DNA of 64,000 nt from Janthinobacterium aquaticum (GTDB taxonomy: Bacteria > Pseudomonadota > Gammaproteobacteria > Burkholderiales > Burkholderiaceae_D): contig NZ_WFLK01000007.1 in the NCBI RefSeq assembly GCF_009208565.1, positions 219,908 to 283,907 of the forward strand, in the 5' to 3' direction. Every line of letters begins with the position of its first letter. Position 1 is the stretch's first letter. Shown here one piece after another: positions 63,999 to 64,000 of this stretch. The translations under genes and the position numbers were made by a program. The notes below the pieces were generated by a model, which saw nothing but the letters and a program-made list of their open reading frames with translations, did not search any database and was not told the DNA's origin.

Positions 63999-64000
63999 AG

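Overview
The window is GC-rich chromosomal DNA of a beta-proteobacterium, most likely of the family Oxalobacteraceae (Janthinobacterium/Massilia/Duganella type). This is judged from the host protein repertoire (Burkholderiales-type porin, Bug/TctC-type binding protein, DUF2339/DUF3999 pair, RND efflux operon) and codon use, not from a database search.

Positions 1 to about 38.6 kb are one siphovirus prophage with an HK97-type head, apparently continuing leftward beyond the window. The left edge holds the last 33 codons of a tyrosine integrase. Almost everything else in the prophage is on the minus strand, so it is best read from right to left. The right-hand control region has two divergent Arc-family regulators sharing a repeated GTCACTAT operator, small early genes, an AlpA-like regulator beside a 13-bp inverted repeat, and a ParB-like protein. 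The replication module follows (SF2 helicase, TOPRIM primase, small replication-type protein, and a cluster of evenly spaced GCTAGC palindromes that may be the origin). Next come a zinc-finger protein in the position of a Q-type antiterminator, an intrinsic terminator, a phage tRNA-Gly and the late operon. The late operon runs HNH nuclease, small and large terminase, portal, prohead protease, major capsid, connector and closure proteins, tail terminator, tail tube, G/GT tail chaperone with a programmed -1 frameshift, HK97 gp10-like protein, 1569-residue tape measure, tip proteins, a tail fibre with a putative self-cleaving domain, and a lysis cassette (two small membrane proteins, GH19 endolysin, two spanins). 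Probable cargo genes sit at both ends and in low-GC islands: a HEPN-like protein (287-820), a secreted DUF4189-like protein, a DUF2513 protein, a small membrane protein behind a C11 tract, and a SLATT-like membrane protein with a proline-rich micro-gene.

The prophage probably ends at or near tRNA-Pro(GGG) (38624-38700), but no att repeat could be paired inside the window.

From 38.7 to 64 kb the genes are chromosomal. (a) A tripartite RND efflux operon with a TetR regulator behind it and a TetR-style palindrome in its promoter. (b) An MFS-acyltransferase fusion for lysophospholipid handling. (c) A DUF2339-DUF3999 envelope pair. (d) An XRE regulator opposite two small exported proteins. (e) A probable uptake unit reading porin, TctC-type binding protein, ABC binding protein, fused double permease and ATPase, divergent from a TctD/TctE-like two-component system, with two inverted repeats in the shared promoter region. 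(f) A RraB-domain gene followed by a pair of REP-like hairpins.
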